NCBI RefSeq assembly: GCF_003493605.1
Contig: NZ_QQKA01000001.1
Span: 62,001-126,000 of the forward strand
Length of the DNA stretch: 64,000 bases
Source: Haemophilus haemolyticus
GTDB taxonomy: Bacteria; Pseudomonadota; Gammaproteobacteria; Enterobacterales; Pasteurellaceae
Reading direction: 5' to 3'
The notes under the pieces are model-generated. The model searched no databases, was not told where the DNA came from, and worked only from the letters and a program-made list of their open reading frames with translations. The position numbers were made by a program, and so were the translations under genes. Positions 19,206 through 29,057 of the stretch are shown one piece after another; the stretch's first letter is position 1; each line of letters starts with the position of its first letter.

Positions 19206-20399
19206 ATGTCAGACACACTTCTCAACCCTTATTTCGGCGAATTTGGCGGAATGTATGTGCCAGAAATTTTAGTGCCTGTTTTAAAGCAATTAGAACAAGC
19301 CTTTGTGGAGGCTCAAAATGATCCTACATTCCAAGCAGAATTTGCTGATTTACTCAAAAATTATGCGGGAAGACCGACCGCACTTACCCTTTGCCGTAAC
19401 TTAACCAAAGGCACAAAAACTAAACTTTATCTTAAACGTGAAGATTTATTACACGGTGGTGCGCACAAAACCAATCAAGTGTTAGGACAAATTTTGCTTG
19501 CCAAACGAATGGGCAAAACGCGTATTATTGCCGAAACTGGTGCGGGTCAGCACGGTGTGGCGACCGCCCTTGCTTGTGCTATGTTAGATATGCCATGCCG
19601 TGTTTATATGGGCGCAAAAGATGTTGAGCGTCAATCGCCAAATGTGTTCCGTATGCGTTTGATGGGTGCGGAAGTGATTCCTGTACAAAAAGGCTCTTGT
19701 TCTTTAAAAGACGCCTGTTGTGAAGCGATGCGAGACTGGTCAGCAAACTACGAAACCACCCATTATTTACTTGGCACCGCTGCAGGCCCCCATCCATTCC
19801 CGACGATTGTGAGAGAATTCCAAAAAATGATTGGGATTGAGACTAAACGTCAAATTCTCGAACGAGAAGGTCGTTTACCTGATGCAGTGATTGCTGCGGT
19901 TGGCGGTGGCTCGAATGCAATTGGTATGTTTGCGGATTTCATTGCAGAAACCGCTGTGAAACTCATCGGCGTAGAACCTGCGGGTAAAGGTATTGACACG
20001 GGCGAACACGGTGCACCGCTCAAGCACGGCACAACAGGTATCTATTTCGGAATGAAATCGCCAATTATGCAAGATCAAGATGGACAAATTGAGGAATCTT
20101 ATTCTATTTCTGCAGGATTAGACTTCCCTTCTGTCGGGCCGCAACACGCTTATTTAAATGCGATTGGTCGTGCTGATTATGTATCGATTACCGATGAAGA
20201 AGCCCTCAACGCATTCCAAGAATTGGCAAAACACGAAGGCATTATTCCTGCATTAGAAAGCTCACACGCCTTGGCTTATGCCTTGAAATTGATTAAACAA
20301 AATCCTGAAAAAGAACAACTTTTAGTGGTTAATCTTTCAGGACGAGGCGATAAAGATATTTTTACCGTTGATAAAATTTTAAATGGAGGAACGAACTAA
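19206..20399 (+). CDS. trpB: Tryptophan synthase beta chain
   Basis: TrpB condenses indole with serine using PLP. ATG 19206 gives 397 aa ([19 protein letters not shown]), identical in length to E. coli. TAGGA lies upstream, and a further in-frame start at 19170 overlaps ydfG. The PLP lysine is in HGGAHKTNQ, and the phosphate cradle GGGSNAIG is present. It starts 20 bp after ydfG and overlaps trpA by one base (TAATG). trpEGDC are not nearby. Confidence 0.97.
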   Translation: MSDTLLNPYFGEFGGMYVPEILVPVLKQLEQAFVEAQNDPTFQAEFADLLKNYAGRPTALTLCRNLTKGTKTKLYLKREDLLHGGAHKTNQVLGQILLAKRMGKTRIIAETGAGQHGVATALACAMLDMPCRVYMGAKDVERQSPNVFRMRLMGAEVIPVQKGSCSLKDACCEAMRDWSANYETTHYLLGTAAGPHPFPTIVREFQKMIGIETKRQILEREGRLPDAVIAAVGGGSNAIGMFADFIAETAVKLIGVEPAGKGIDTGEHGAPLKHGTTGIYFGMKSPIMQDQDGQIEESYSISAGLDFPSVGPQHAYLNAIGRADYVSITDEEALNAFQELAKHEGIIPALESSHALAYALKLIKQNPEKEQLLVVNLSGRGDKDIFTVDKILNGGTN

Positions 20400-21205
20400 T
20401 GAGCCGTTTTGAAACGCAATTTGCGACACTTAACGCAAAAAATGAAGGGGCTTTCGTGCCGTTCGTTACCCTTTGCGATCCTACTTTTGACCGCTCTTTT
20501 GAGATCATTTGCACACTTGTCGATAACGGTGCGGATGCTTTAGAACTCGGTTTTCCTTTTTCCGATCCACTCCTTGATGGCCCGGTTATCCAAGCGGCGA
20601 ATAATCGTGCTTTAACTGCAGGTCATAGCAGTGAAGATAGCTTTAAACTATTGGAAAAAGTGCGGTCAAAATATCCCGAGATTCCGATTAGCTTATTACT
20701 TTGTGCTAATTTAATTTTTGCCAAAGGCCTAGACGATTTTTATCAACGTTGTGCAGAAGTCGGTGTTGATGCTGTGCTTGTGGCAGATATTCCTTTACTC
20801 GCAAAAGAAGATTATGTACAAGCGGCTAAAAAACACGGTATTCAACCCGTCTTTATTTGCCCGCCAAATGCGGATGAAAAAACGATCCAAGGTGTAACCG
20901 AAAATAGCGAAGGCTATACTTATTTAGTTTCTCGCGCAGGCGTAACCAGTGCTGAAAATCAAGCTCACGCAGCGAATTTAGATACTCTTGTAGAACTGCT
21001 TAAGGCGCATAATGCCCCGCCAATTTTACAAGGCTTCGGCATTGCGCATCCTGAACAGGTAAAAGAAGCATTAACTTTAGGGGCAGCCGGTGCAATTTCA
21101 GGTTCGGCAACGGTGAAAATTATTGAGCAGAATTTAGATAATCACGAGCAATGTTTAGTTGAATTAGCTGAATTTGTTCAAGCAATGAAAGCAGCAACAA
21201 AATAA
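20399..21205 (+). CDS. trpA: Tryptophan synthase alpha chain
   Basis: TrpA cleaves indole-3-glycerol phosphate to indole. The 268-aa TIM barrel has the catalytic E49 ([11 protein letters not shown]) and D60 (LLDGP). The phosphate-binding [10 protein letters not shown] and [10 protein letters not shown] loops are intact. It is translationally coupled to trpB and followed by a hairpin terminator. Confidence 0.97.
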   Translation: MSRFETQFATLNAKNEGAFVPFVTLCDPTFDRSFEIICTLVDNGADALELGFPFSDPLLDGPVIQAANNRALTAGHSSEDSFKLLEKVRSKYPEIPISLLLCANLIFAKGLDDFYQRCAEVGVDAVLVADIPLLAKEDYVQAAKKHGIQPVFICPPNADEKTIQGVTENSEGYTYLVSRAGVTSAENQAHAANLDTLVELLKAHNAPPILQGFGIAHPEQVKEALTLGAAGAISGSATVKIIEQNLDNHEQCLVELAEFVQAMKAATK

Positions 21206-21210
21206 GCAAA

Positions 21211-21241
21211 AAAGAACCCGCACTTGTGGCGGGTTTCTTTT
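21211..21241 (+). terminator. Terminator after trpA
   Basis: AAAGAACCCGC pairs with GCGGGTTTCTTT (one bulge) and ends in T-rich sequence; it may also serve the convergent ychN-like gene. Confidence 0.8.
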
Positions 21242-21255
21242 ATCTACCGAGAAAA

Positions 21256-21612
21256 TTAAAAATTTAATACTTTGTCAGCTTCCATTGTCCAGTCTGCCAA
21301 CTCTGCCAACGTGCCGATTTCCACGCCCTCCGCCAACGGTAATTCAGTAATACCACGAGCATTTGTACAGGTTTTACAAAGTTTAATTGTCGCCCCTTGT
21401 GCCGTTAAAATTTCCAACATTTGTTGTAAATGATACCCTTCTGCTGGATTTTGTTGTGCTAAACCGCCAGTTACCGCATCAGACATTAAAAATATTTTTA
21501 AATTAACCGCACTTTTATGCTGCTCTTGCAACTGTAATGCCAAACGTAATGCACTAAAAAAATGTTCGTCACCATAAGGGGATGAATGGATAATAAATAG
21601 AATATTTTGCAT
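21256..21612 (-). CDS. ychN: DsrE-family protein YchN
   Basis: This 118-aa protein is closely similar to remembered E. coli YchN: FLMSDAVTGGL, GYHLQQMLEILTAQG, KLCKTCTNARGI and EGVEIGTLAELADWT. The DsrE fold is shared with TusBCD sulfur carriers. The cysteine pair C-x2-C at about 79-82 could hold a persulfide. Its molecular role is not established. It follows usg on the minus strand after 19 bp. Confidence 0.88.
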   Translation of the reverse strand: MQNILFIIHSSPYGDEHFFSALRLALQLQEQHKSAVNLKIFLMSDAVTGGLAQQNPAEGYHLQQMLEILTAQGATIKLCKTCTNARGITELPLAEGVEIGTLAELADWTMEADKVLNF

Positions 21613-21631
21613 ACTCTTCTCCTTAATTTCG

Positions 21632-22585
21632 TTAATAACCTTGCTGATAAATTCCTTCCAACAATTTCACTGAAAGCAGGGCGAGATTAAAGCGTTGTTC
21701 ATCTGCCACAGACCAGAATTCTACACCATTTTCTACCGCACTTATTTGACTTAAATGAAGTTTTACTGATTCTTCACCATTTTCTTGTTCTCCATTAAGC
21801 ACAGGCGTAATTAAGGTTTCTTCTAAAGCGATAAGCTCGCTATTTTGCGGCTGATAGTCGAAATCATAATCTGAAAGTGTGGTGACTTTTTGTGCCAATC
21901 CATAAAATACAGGTACTTGGATTGCATGGAATGTAGCACGATCTAATTGAGGAAAAATTCGTTGTAATTGATTTGATAAATTAGGTGCTTGATGCGGATA
22001 GACATCAAACGCTAAGCGCGTTTCTTCTTCATCCAATGGAATACCGTTTAATAAACGGGCTGTTTGCCCCGCAAGTTTAGTCACTGTTTCTGCATCCATA
22101 TAAGAAGCTGGCAATAAAGAAGTGACAAGCACTTGATTAAGATTCGTTTCTTGTAAAATCGGGGCAAGCGTTAAAGCAAGTTGGCTTACTTGTGGATCAG
22201 GCAAGCTAACAATGTTACGTTGTCTCAGTTCAAATAGTTGTGATTCATTTACCGTCGGGACAACAACGGGTACATCCGAAAGCGCACTACAAACGCCTAA
22301 CATATCAATGACAATACAGCCCTGCTCTGCTGCTTGCGCAATATGGGCAACTTGCTCAAGTTTTCCTGCAAAAAAGATATAATTAAAATCAGCCCACTCA
22401 ACTTCATTTGGCGAAAGTTGTTCAACGCCTTTATTGCGAAAACGAATATTTTGCTCTTCTTCAAAAGGTGTTATTTCAACAATAGAAACGCTGCTAATTT
22501 CAAGCGCACTTTGTTCTAAACGCTCTACAATTTTTTCACTTAATTCAAATTCTGCTGCTATCGCAATATTTAAGGTTGCGTCCAT
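21632..22585 (-). CDS. usg: Usg, aspartate-semialdehyde dehydrogenase-like protein without the catalytic cysteine
   Basis: The 317-aa protein has the layout of aspartate-semialdehyde dehydrogenase. Its N-terminus AIAAEFELSEKIVERL is cofactor-domain-like, and it has VVVPTVN followed by IVSLPDPQVSQLAL where the enzymes have NPNCST. The nucleophilic cysteine is replaced, so catalysis is not expected. In E. coli usg precedes truA. The function of this family is unknown. It is divergent from ybaK by 58 bp. Confidence 0.85.
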   Translation of the reverse strand: MDATLNIAIAAEFELSEKIVERLEQSALEISSVSIVEITPFEEEQNIRFRNKGVEQLSPNEVEWADFNYIFFAGKLEQVAHIAQAAEQGCIVIDMLGVCSALSDVPVVVPTVNESQLFELRQRNIVSLPDPQVSQLALTLAPILQETNLNQVLVTSLLPASYMDAETVTKLAGQTARLLNGIPLDEEETRLAFDVYPHQAPNLSNQLQRIFPQLDRATFHAIQVPVFYGLAQKVTTLSDYDFDYQPQNSELIALEETLITPVLNGEQENGEESVKLHLSQISAVENGVEFWSVADEQRFNLALLSVKLLEGIYQQGY

Positions 22586-22643
22586 TTTTCTCTCCGCTGT
22601 AAAATAATCGACATTATTTTACACCAAAACCAGGAACGAAATA

Positions 22644-23120
22644 ATGACACCCGCAATTGATTTACTTAAAAAACAAAAAATTCCTTTTATCTTGCACACT
22701 TATGATCATGATCCAAACAATCAACATTTTGGTGATGAAGCAGCAGAAAAATTAGGCATTGATCCTAACCGCTCTTTTAAAACCTTACTTGTGGCAGAAA
22801 ATGGCGATCAGAAAAAACTCGCTTGTTTTGTGCTTGCAACGGCTAATATGCTGAATTTAAAGAAAACAGCAAAATCTATCGGTGTGAAAAAAGTGGAAAT
22901 GGCGGATAAAGATGCAGCACAAAAAAGTACAGGCTATCTTGTAGGTGGAATTAGCCCGCTCGGTCAAAAGAAACGCGTGAAAACCGTGATAAATTCCACC
23001 GCACTTGAGTTTGAAACGATTTATGTTTCTGGCGGAAAACGTGGGCTAAGTGTAGAAATTGCGCCACAAGATTTAGCAAAAGTATTAGGCGCAGAATTTA
23101 CTGATATTGTTGATGAATAA
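22644..23120 (+). CDS. ybaK: Cys-tRNA(Pro)/Cys-tRNA(Cys) deacylase YbaK
   Basis: YbaK is a free-standing editing enzyme that hydrolyses cysteine mischarged on tRNA-Pro. The 158-aa sequence keeps the essential K46 (RSFKTLLV), and the GxxxP segment [10 protein letters not shown] is present. This matches the H. influenzae protein of known structure, as I recall it. AACGAA rather than a strong ribosome site precedes the ATG. A hairpin terminator separates it from the convergent recD. Confidence 0.93.
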   Translation: MTPAIDLLKKQKIPFILHTYDHDPNNQHFGDEAAEKLGIDPNRSFKTLLVAENGDQKKLACFVLATANMLNLKKTAKSIGVKKVEMADKDAAQKSTGYLVGGISPLGQKKRVKTVINSTALEFETIYVSGGKRGLSVEIAPQDLAKVLGAEFTDIVDE

Positions 23121-23140
23121 CTGATGGATTTATAAACTTA

Positions 23141-23165
23141 AAGGCGGATTTATTCCGCCTTTTTG
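23141..23165. terminator. Bidirectional terminator between ybaK and recD
   Basis: AAGGCGGA/TCCGCCTT stem with flanking A-rich and T-rich runs; it can serve both convergent genes. Confidence 0.8.
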
Positions 23166-23166
23166 A

Positions 23167-25089
23167 CTAATTCAACTCTTCCAATAATTTACCCAATCCA
23201 CTCTGGCGTTTGACGGTCTGGCGAATTGCTGTTTTCCATATTTTTTCATCGGCAAATACAGTGAGTTCTTTTTTCGCACGAGTCACGCCCGTGAAAACTA
23301 ATTCTCGCGACAATACTGGATTTACTTCTGTAGGAAGCACCATGACGGTATGTTCAAATTCGGAACCTTGAGATTTATGAATCGTCATCATAAAAGCGGG
23401 TTCATGTGCTGGAATTCGGCTTGTCAGCACTTCTCTATTGCCAAACCATACTTTACCATTCGCCAAGCACAGTCCAATATCGCCGTTATAAAGGCGAACA
23501 TTATGATCGTTTTCAGTAATCATAATTGGCTTGCCGATATACCAATCTTGTTCATTACGGAACCAAAGCAATTTTTCCTCTCGCAACGCTAATGCGATTT
23601 CTTTATTGAGATTTTCAACACCTAAATCGCTATTACGAAGTGCGGTTAAAAATCTCACAGAATTAAATTGTGCTTGAATAGCTTCGGCATAGGAAATGCC
23701 TTGTTCATTTTTAGCGTTAGGATCAATTTTTTGTTTACGTAAATCATCCAACATTTTTAAGAAAGTGCGGTAATTTTCCACCGCACTTTTTACTACTTGA
23801 TTAACCGTATCGCTTTCATCATTTAAGGCATTAAAGTGCAATTCTTGCGGATAATGTTCAAATAACCCAAGGCTATCGTCTGCTTTGCCTTTTTGAATGA
23901 ATTCAGCTAACTTGCCAATACCTGAATCTTTATCAAAACGACGGCTTTCTGTTAGATGGCATAAACAATCACGTATTGGATTTGAACAATCAGTACCTTT
24001 TACTTCGTATCCTGTCGTCGCTTGCAAATATGCAGCTTGTTCATGACTATAAGGTTGATTAACAAATTGTGCCAATTCTCCCAATACAGCTCCCGCCTCG
24101 ACAGAGGCTAATTGCGCCTGATCGCCTAATAAAATTAATCGGGTTTCGGGCTTTAATGCATTGATAAGTTTTGCCATCATCGGCAAATCAATCATTGATG
24201 TTTCATCAATAACTAATACATCCAGCTGCAAAGGGTTATGTGTGTTATAGCGCGTGTAATCATTAAAGGCATTCACGCCCAGTAAACTATGCAAAGTGCT
24301 GACTTTTTGTGGAATCGCATTGAAAAGTGAATCGGATAAATTCATTTTTTCTTGCATAAAACTTAACGCATTTTTAATCGACTCTTCCAAACGAGAGGCT
24401 GCTTTGCCAGTCGGCGCAACCAATTTGATGTGTAATTTACAATCAAATAATTCTTGTAGAACGAGCAATAAACGGGTAACTGTGGTGGTTTTTCCTGTTC
24501 CTGGGCCACCTGTAATAATCGAAAATGGACTTTTAATCGCCGTTGCCACCGCGACTTTTTGCCAATCTATTTTTTCCTGTTTTTCAGGGAAATATTTATC
24601 CAATTTTTGATGAATTTCATCATAAGAAAAGGCTAAAGTGCGGTGTTTTTTTAAAGTGTTTTTTATGTATTGTGCGATACGGTATTCATCTTGCCAAGCG
24701 CGATAGAAATACAACGCGCCAAATTGAAATGCCATTGGCGCAATTTGATTGACGGGATCTTGCGTAAATGCCATATGCCCGCACAACGCACATTGCCAAT
24801 CTTCCACAGGTAAATAACCAATTTTTTCACGAATTTCAGCTAAATAATTTTCTTCCGTTGTACGATAAGCCAAACCAAATAAATTATGTTCTAAATAGCG
24901 ATCTAATTGGCTGCAAGTATTTCCCTGCGTATAACGCCAACTACAAAGTGCGGCTAATAATATGGCTAAATTTTTGACTGGCTCCGCATAATCCGTATGG
25001 CATTGTTTATCTGCTATCAATTTAGCAAAATAATAATCACCTTGAGAAAGAATGCCCTGCTCTTTAAGTTTTTGTAATACAGATAACAT
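23167..25089 (-). CDS. recD: RecBCD enzyme subunit RecD
   Basis: RecD is the 5'-3' helicase of the RecBCD double-strand break repair machine. The 640-aa protein has Walker A GGPGTGKTT at residues 194-202, Walker B VLVIDETSMIDL, the LLGDQAQLASVEAGAVLGEL motif III region and C-terminal MTIHKSQGSEFEHTVMVLP. The start overlaps the recB stop by one base. A tight pair of opposed uptake signals lies inside the coding sequence at 23762-23789. recC is not in the window. Confidence 0.96.
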   Translation of the reverse strand: MLSVLQKLKEQGILSQGDYYFAKLIADKQCHTDYAEPVKNLAILLAALCSWRYTQGNTCSQLDRYLEHNLFGLAYRTTEENYLAEIREKIGYLPVEDWQCALCGHMAFTQDPVNQIAPMAFQFGALYFYRAWQDEYRIAQYIKNTLKKHRTLAFSYDEIHQKLDKYFPEKQEKIDWQKVAVATAIKSPFSIITGGPGTGKTTTVTRLLLVLQELFDCKLHIKLVAPTGKAASRLEESIKNALSFMQEKMNLSDSLFNAIPQKVSTLHSLLGVNAFNDYTRYNTHNPLQLDVLVIDETSMIDLPMMAKLINALKPETRLILLGDQAQLASVEAGAVLGELAQFVNQPYSHEQAAYLQATTGYEVKGTDCSNPIRDCLCHLTESRRFDKDSGIGKLAEFIQKGKADDSLGLFEHYPQELHFNALNDESDTVNQVVKSAVENYRTFLKMLDDLRKQKIDPNAKNEQGISYAEAIQAQFNSVRFLTALRNSDLGVENLNKEIALALREEKLLWFRNEQDWYIGKPIMITENDHNVRLYNGDIGLCLANGKVWFGNREVLTSRIPAHEPAFMMTIHKSQGSEFEHTVMVLPTEVNPVLSRELVFTGVTRAKKELTVFADEKIWKTAIRQTVKRQSGLGKLLEELN

Positions 25090-28000
25090 TAAAACACCCC
25101 ATCTAATTCTGTGATTAATTCAACACTTGGACGATCATAAAATACGCCAGATTGTGGCTCACCGTTCATTCCACGTAAGAAAAGATAAAATACCCCGCCG
25201 AAATCTCGCGCATAATCGTAATGAGGCACAACGCTTTGCAAATAACGGTGTAATGCCAGCGTATAAATTAAATATTGCCAATCATAGTGACTGTGTAACA
25301 TTTCTTTTTTCAATATCTCTTGATTGTAATCAGCAAGGGTTGAACCTAAGAAATTAGATTTATAATCAACAAGATAATATTTCCCATTATGGCGGAAAAC
25401 TAAGTCAATCGAACCTCGCACCATGCCTTGAATTTTTTCAAATTGAAGTGGCTCGCTTGGTAAATGATGATGGGCTTTCAACGCGCGATTAAACGCTTCA
25501 ACATCAAAATGTTCCCGAATAGCCAGATAAAATGGCATTTCTTTAATGCAATCTTTATTTGCCAAATTAGCTAATGCTATTCCTATTTCATTAGAAAGTG
25601 GCGTATGTAAAATCTGTTGTAGCCAATTTTGTAGCGGCTCTGTAAAAGTTTCATCTAATTGTAGGGATTGTCTTAATTTGCCAATTTCTTCTGTATTTGC
25701 TAAATCAGAAAAATAGCAATTTTCAAAATGGCGATGCAATGCAGTCCCGACTTGTTTACCTCGTGGTAAATCTAAAATGCTTGATTCATTTTCGCTTAAA
25801 AGTGCGGTCGAAATTTTAATAGCATTTTGGCTATCATAATCTTTTACATCATCAAAAACAGCCTGTTTTTTACCCGCACTTTCAGTGAAATAATTTTGTC
25901 GGCGATGACCTTGTTCAATTGAAGTAAAACTGGTTATTCGCCAATCTTGCTCAATATTGCCCGTAAATTCTGCGGCTTTAAGCTCATCATTTTTTATATT
26001 GATTGATAAAGCCGTCAAAGCCTCTAAATTTGGCTTAGTGCAGATTTCCACATTATCTTGCATTTTTTCTTTAAAGGTTTGCAACAACGTCTCGGTATTT
26101 TTAGAATCTGACAAATTTATTTCTTTGCCTATTTCGCCTTGGCTTAATACATAATGTAAGGCATTCCATTTTTTATCAAATTGCGTAGGCAAAGAGAATG
26201 CCATTTGATATTTGGCACGGGTTAAAGCCACATAAAGTAAACGTAACTCTTCCGCAAAAGTTTCTTCATAAAGTGCGTTTAAATTACGATTTTCCATATC
26301 CCATAAGGTTTCATCTCGTTCTTTAGAATAATAAATATTGATGTCTTTTTTACTTGGATCTTTGCTCGGCACAGCTAAAAATGGTAGCCAAACTAAATCG
26401 TATTCTAAGCCTTTGGATTTATGGATTGTCACTATTTTTACCAACTGGCGTTCACTTTCTAAACGAATTTGAGCCTCTTGACGACCTTCGCCTTGAATTT
26501 GTTTTTCAAACCAACTAAGCAATTCAGCTTCACTTTCGTGTAGCGTGGCAGCTTGTTGTAAAATTTCTGCCAAATGTAGGAAATCCGTTAAATCTCGCTC
26601 GCCTGTTGCTTGGCTTAATAATCGAGCTGAAATGCCTTGCTCCAATAAAATTTGATGTAACATTGCCAATATTCCTTGGCGTTGCCAAGTTTGTTGGTAT
26701 TGAGCAAAGCTATCTGCCCAACGTTGCCAATCTGCCTCATTTTGCTGAATTTGATGAATATCTGCCGCATTTAAGCCAAAAAGTGCGGTTGCAATCGCAT
26801 TCAAAATTGGACGTTCTGCCACATTCAAACAGGCTTTAAGCACCCAAGCTAATTCTTTCGCAATATTGCTATCAAATACGCTATTTTGATCAGAAAGATA
26901 AACCGACGCGATCCCTAATTTTTGCAATTCATTTTTTACTAAAGCCGCTTCATTTTTATCACGCACCAATACGGCAATATTCTCCGCTTGTAAGCTTTTA
27001 CAGGTATCTTCGTTTTGAAAAACTGCCTGATTTTCTGCCGCACTTTTTAGCCAATGTTGAATAGAAATAGCACATATTTTTGCCATTTCAGTTTTATTCA
27101 CTTTGTCACTTTCAGTTTTATTTACTTTGTCACTTTCAGTTTTATTTACTTTGTCACTTTCAGTTTTATTTACTTTGTCACTTTCAGTTTTATTTACTTT
27201 GTCACTTTCAGTTTTATTTACTTTGTCACTTTCAGTTTTATTTACTTTGTCACTTTCAGTTTTATTTACTTTGTCACTTTCAGTTTTATTTACTTTGTCA
27301 CTTTCAGTTTTATTTACTTTGTCACTTTCAGTTTTATTCACTTTGTCACTTTTAGTTAGATAAAAACGATAAGCTGGTTCGGCTTTGCCATTTAAATAAA
27401 ATCGCAGATGATCATCACGAGAATCAACAGCAGTAAAGTTAATATTTTGATAAATAAATGGCGATTGAGGAAAATCAAACAACGCATTTACGCCATCAAC
27501 CAAATGCTTCTCTGACCGATAATTTTTAGTGAGTTCAAAGCGAGATTGGGCTTCATCTGAGGCTTTTAGATAAGTAAAAATATCTGCACCACGGAAACGA
27601 TAAATCGCCTGTTTCGGATCGCCAATCATAATAAAACCAGTATTTTTTTCGGGATTATCACGATAAATTTTTGAAAAAATAGCGTATTGTTGTGAATCCG
27701 TATCCTGAAATTCATCAATCATCGCAAAAGGATATTGGAAACGAATCATTTCCGATAATTCATCTCCTTGCTCACCTTGCAAGGCTTCACAAAGCAAACG
27801 CAATAAATCATCAAAGGATTTTTCTTGATGATTAAGTTTATAGTCTAAAAGTTTTTGTTGTAGACCTTGGCGATAATGATAAAGAGTGAGCTTGCTTAGT
27901 AAATCTGGTGTCATTAAGGCATTAACGCGCTTTTCAAGCTCTGCAAAAATCGGGGAATAAAAAGGCGTTGCGGGTTTTTTATCTTTATTTTTATCCGTTG

Positions 28001-28964
28001 ATTCTTCGCAATTTTTCTCAATAGATGATTGTAGGAAATAGTCTTTCAATGTGGTATTAATTTGATAATCTCTAGGATTATTTGACCATTGATTAATTTT
28101 ATTAATCCAATCCCCTAAACGCTTTACTTGGTACTTTTTACGATTTAACGATTTCAACTGATCTTTTGGATAATCTTTCACCAGTTCATTGGTAATAATC
28201 GCTGAAATTTCATCCGCACTTTCTAACCAAAATGCCTTTAATTCATTCAACGCCTTTTGATAACCACCAAGATATTGCGGTAAAAAGATTTGTATTGGTA
28301 CAGATAACGCCTGTTTATTTTCAATCTCCACCTGCAAATCTTTACCTAAATCCGCTTTCAATAAAGACAACACATTTGCTGGTGATACTAATTCTGTCGC
28401 GATAAAATTCGCAGATTCAAAATCCAACGGATAAAAATGCTCTCGCCAAAATTCATTAGCAAAACGAACTAACAAATCAGATTGATCTTTAATTAATTCT
28501 AAATTGAAATGAATGCCAGAATGGAAAGCATATTGCATCAACATACGGCGACAAAAACCGTGAATGGTATAAATCGACGCCAAATCCATATTTTGTTCAG
28601 CTAGCTTTAAGCGATGAATTGCCTCAAAAATATCTAAATCCTGAGAAAGTGCGGTAAGAAATTCATCATTTTTAAATGAGGATTTATCTTTGGTTTCTGC
28701 AAAGGCTGTGAGTTTATCAATCGCATCTGTTATACGCTCACGAATTTTTTTCTTGAGTTCTTCTGTCGCCATTTCCGTAAAGGTTACCACCAGAATTTCT
28801 TCCACATTTAACGGACGAGAAAAGTTATTTTCTCCTGCCTTTAATAAAAGTCGGAGATATAAAGAACCAATAGTATAGGTTTTCCCTGTACCAGCGGATG
28901 CTTCAATTAAGCTAATTTGATTTAAAGGCAACGTGATGGGATTTAGTGGGATTGTTTCGGCCAT
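25089..28964 (-). CDS. recB: RecBCD enzyme subunit RecB with an 88-residue internal repeat tract
   Basis: RecB combines a 3'-5' SF1A helicase with the nuclease of RecBCD. Visible motifs are Walker A ASAGTGKT (22-29), DEFQDTD and GDPKQAIYRFRGAD, the motif IV region KNYRSEKHLVDGVNALF, VTIHKSKGLEYDLVWLPF and LLYVALTRAKY. The C-terminal nuclease has D1187 (GSIDLVF), D1200 and K1202 (VDYKSN), matching D1067, D1080 and K1082 of E. coli. At 1291 aa it is longer than usual because residues 539-626 are eleven copies of SDKVNKTE. The reading frame stays open, so the protein is probably functional. Confidence 0.95.
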   Translation of the reverse strand: MAETIPLNPITLPLNQISLIEASAGTGKTYTIGSLYLRLLLKAGENNFSRPLNVEEILVVTFTEMATEELKKKIRERITDAIDKLTAFAETKDKSSFKNDEFLTALSQDLDIFEAIHRLKLAEQNMDLASIYTIHGFCRRMLMQYAFHSGIHFNLELIKDQSDLLVRFANEFWREHFYPLDFESANFIATELVSPANVLSLLKADLGKDLQVEIENKQALSVPIQIFLPQYLGGYQKALNELKAFWLESADEISAIITNELVKDYPKDQLKSLNRKKYQVKRLGDWINKINQWSNNPRDYQINTTLKDYFLQSSIEKNCEESTDKNKDKKPATPFYSPIFAELEKRVNALMTPDLLSKLTLYHYRQGLQQKLLDYKLNHQEKSFDDLLRLLCEALQGEQGDELSEMIRFQYPFAMIDEFQDTDSQQYAIFSKIYRDNPEKNTGFIMIGDPKQAIYRFRGADIFTYLKASDEAQSRFELTKNYRSEKHLVDGVNALFDFPQSPFIYQNINFTAVDSRDDHLRFYLNGKAEPAYRFYLTKSDKVNKTESDKVNKTESDKVNKTESDKVNKTESDKVNKTESDKVNKTESDKVNKTESDKVNKTESDKVNKTESDKVNKTESDKVNKTEMAKICAISIQHWLKSAAENQAVFQNEDTCKSLQAENIAVLVRDKNEAALVKNELQKLGIASVYLSDQNSVFDSNIAKELAWVLKACLNVAERPILNAIATALFGLNAADIHQIQQNEADWQRWADSFAQYQQTWQRQGILAMLHQILLEQGISARLLSQATGERDLTDFLHLAEILQQAATLHESEAELLSWFEKQIQGEGRQEAQIRLESERQLVKIVTIHKSKGLEYDLVWLPFLAVPSKDPSKKDINIYYSKERDETLWDMENRNLNALYEETFAEELRLLYVALTRAKYQMAFSLPTQFDKKWNALHYVLSQGEIGKEINLSDSKNTETLLQTFKEKMQDNVEICTKPNLEALTALSINIKNDELKAAEFTGNIEQDWRITSFTSIEQGHRRQNYFTESAGKKQAVFDDVKDYDSQNAIKISTALLSENESSILDLPRGKQVGTALHRHFENCYFSDLANTEEIGKLRQSLQLDETFTEPLQNWLQQILHTPLSNEIGIALANLANKDCIKEMPFYLAIREHFDVEAFNRALKAHHHLPSEPLQFEKIQGMVRGSIDLVFRHNGKYYLVDYKSNFLGSTLADYNQEILKKEMLHSHYDWQYLIYTLALHRYLQSVVPHYDYARDFGGVFYLFLRGMNGEPQSGVFYDRPSVELITELDGVF
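27087..27350 (-). repeat. Eleven 24-bp tandem repeats in recB
   Basis: Eleven direct 24-bp units run without interruption. Each encodes SDKVNKTE on the minus strand. The first and last units carry GTG for valine and the nine inner units carry GTA and are identical, which suggests recent expansion by slippage or unequal exchange. The period is a multiple of three, so copy-number change alters length but not frame. Confidence 0.97.
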
Positions 28965-29022
28965 AGATTTTAACAGATGAGAACTAATGGCATTATTTTA
29001 CAAAATTTGAAGTCACAAATGC

Positions 29023-29047
29023 AAAAAAGGACGCTTTTCAGCGTCCT
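29023..29047 (-). terminator. Terminator after the short Sel1 gene
   Basis: AGGACGCT/AGCGTCCT stem followed on the minus strand by a T-run (complement of AAAAAA at 29023-29028). Confidence 0.85.
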
Positions 29048-29057
29048 AATTTAAAAA

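Noticed and set aside
27087-27350. CRISPR-like array
   Set aside because: The units are contiguous with no spacers and lie in frame within recB.
27054-27363. Three long open frames on the plus strand through the recB repeats
   Set aside because: They arise because a 24-bp repeat with no stop codon keeps every frame open. They encode low-complexity strings with no ribosome sites.
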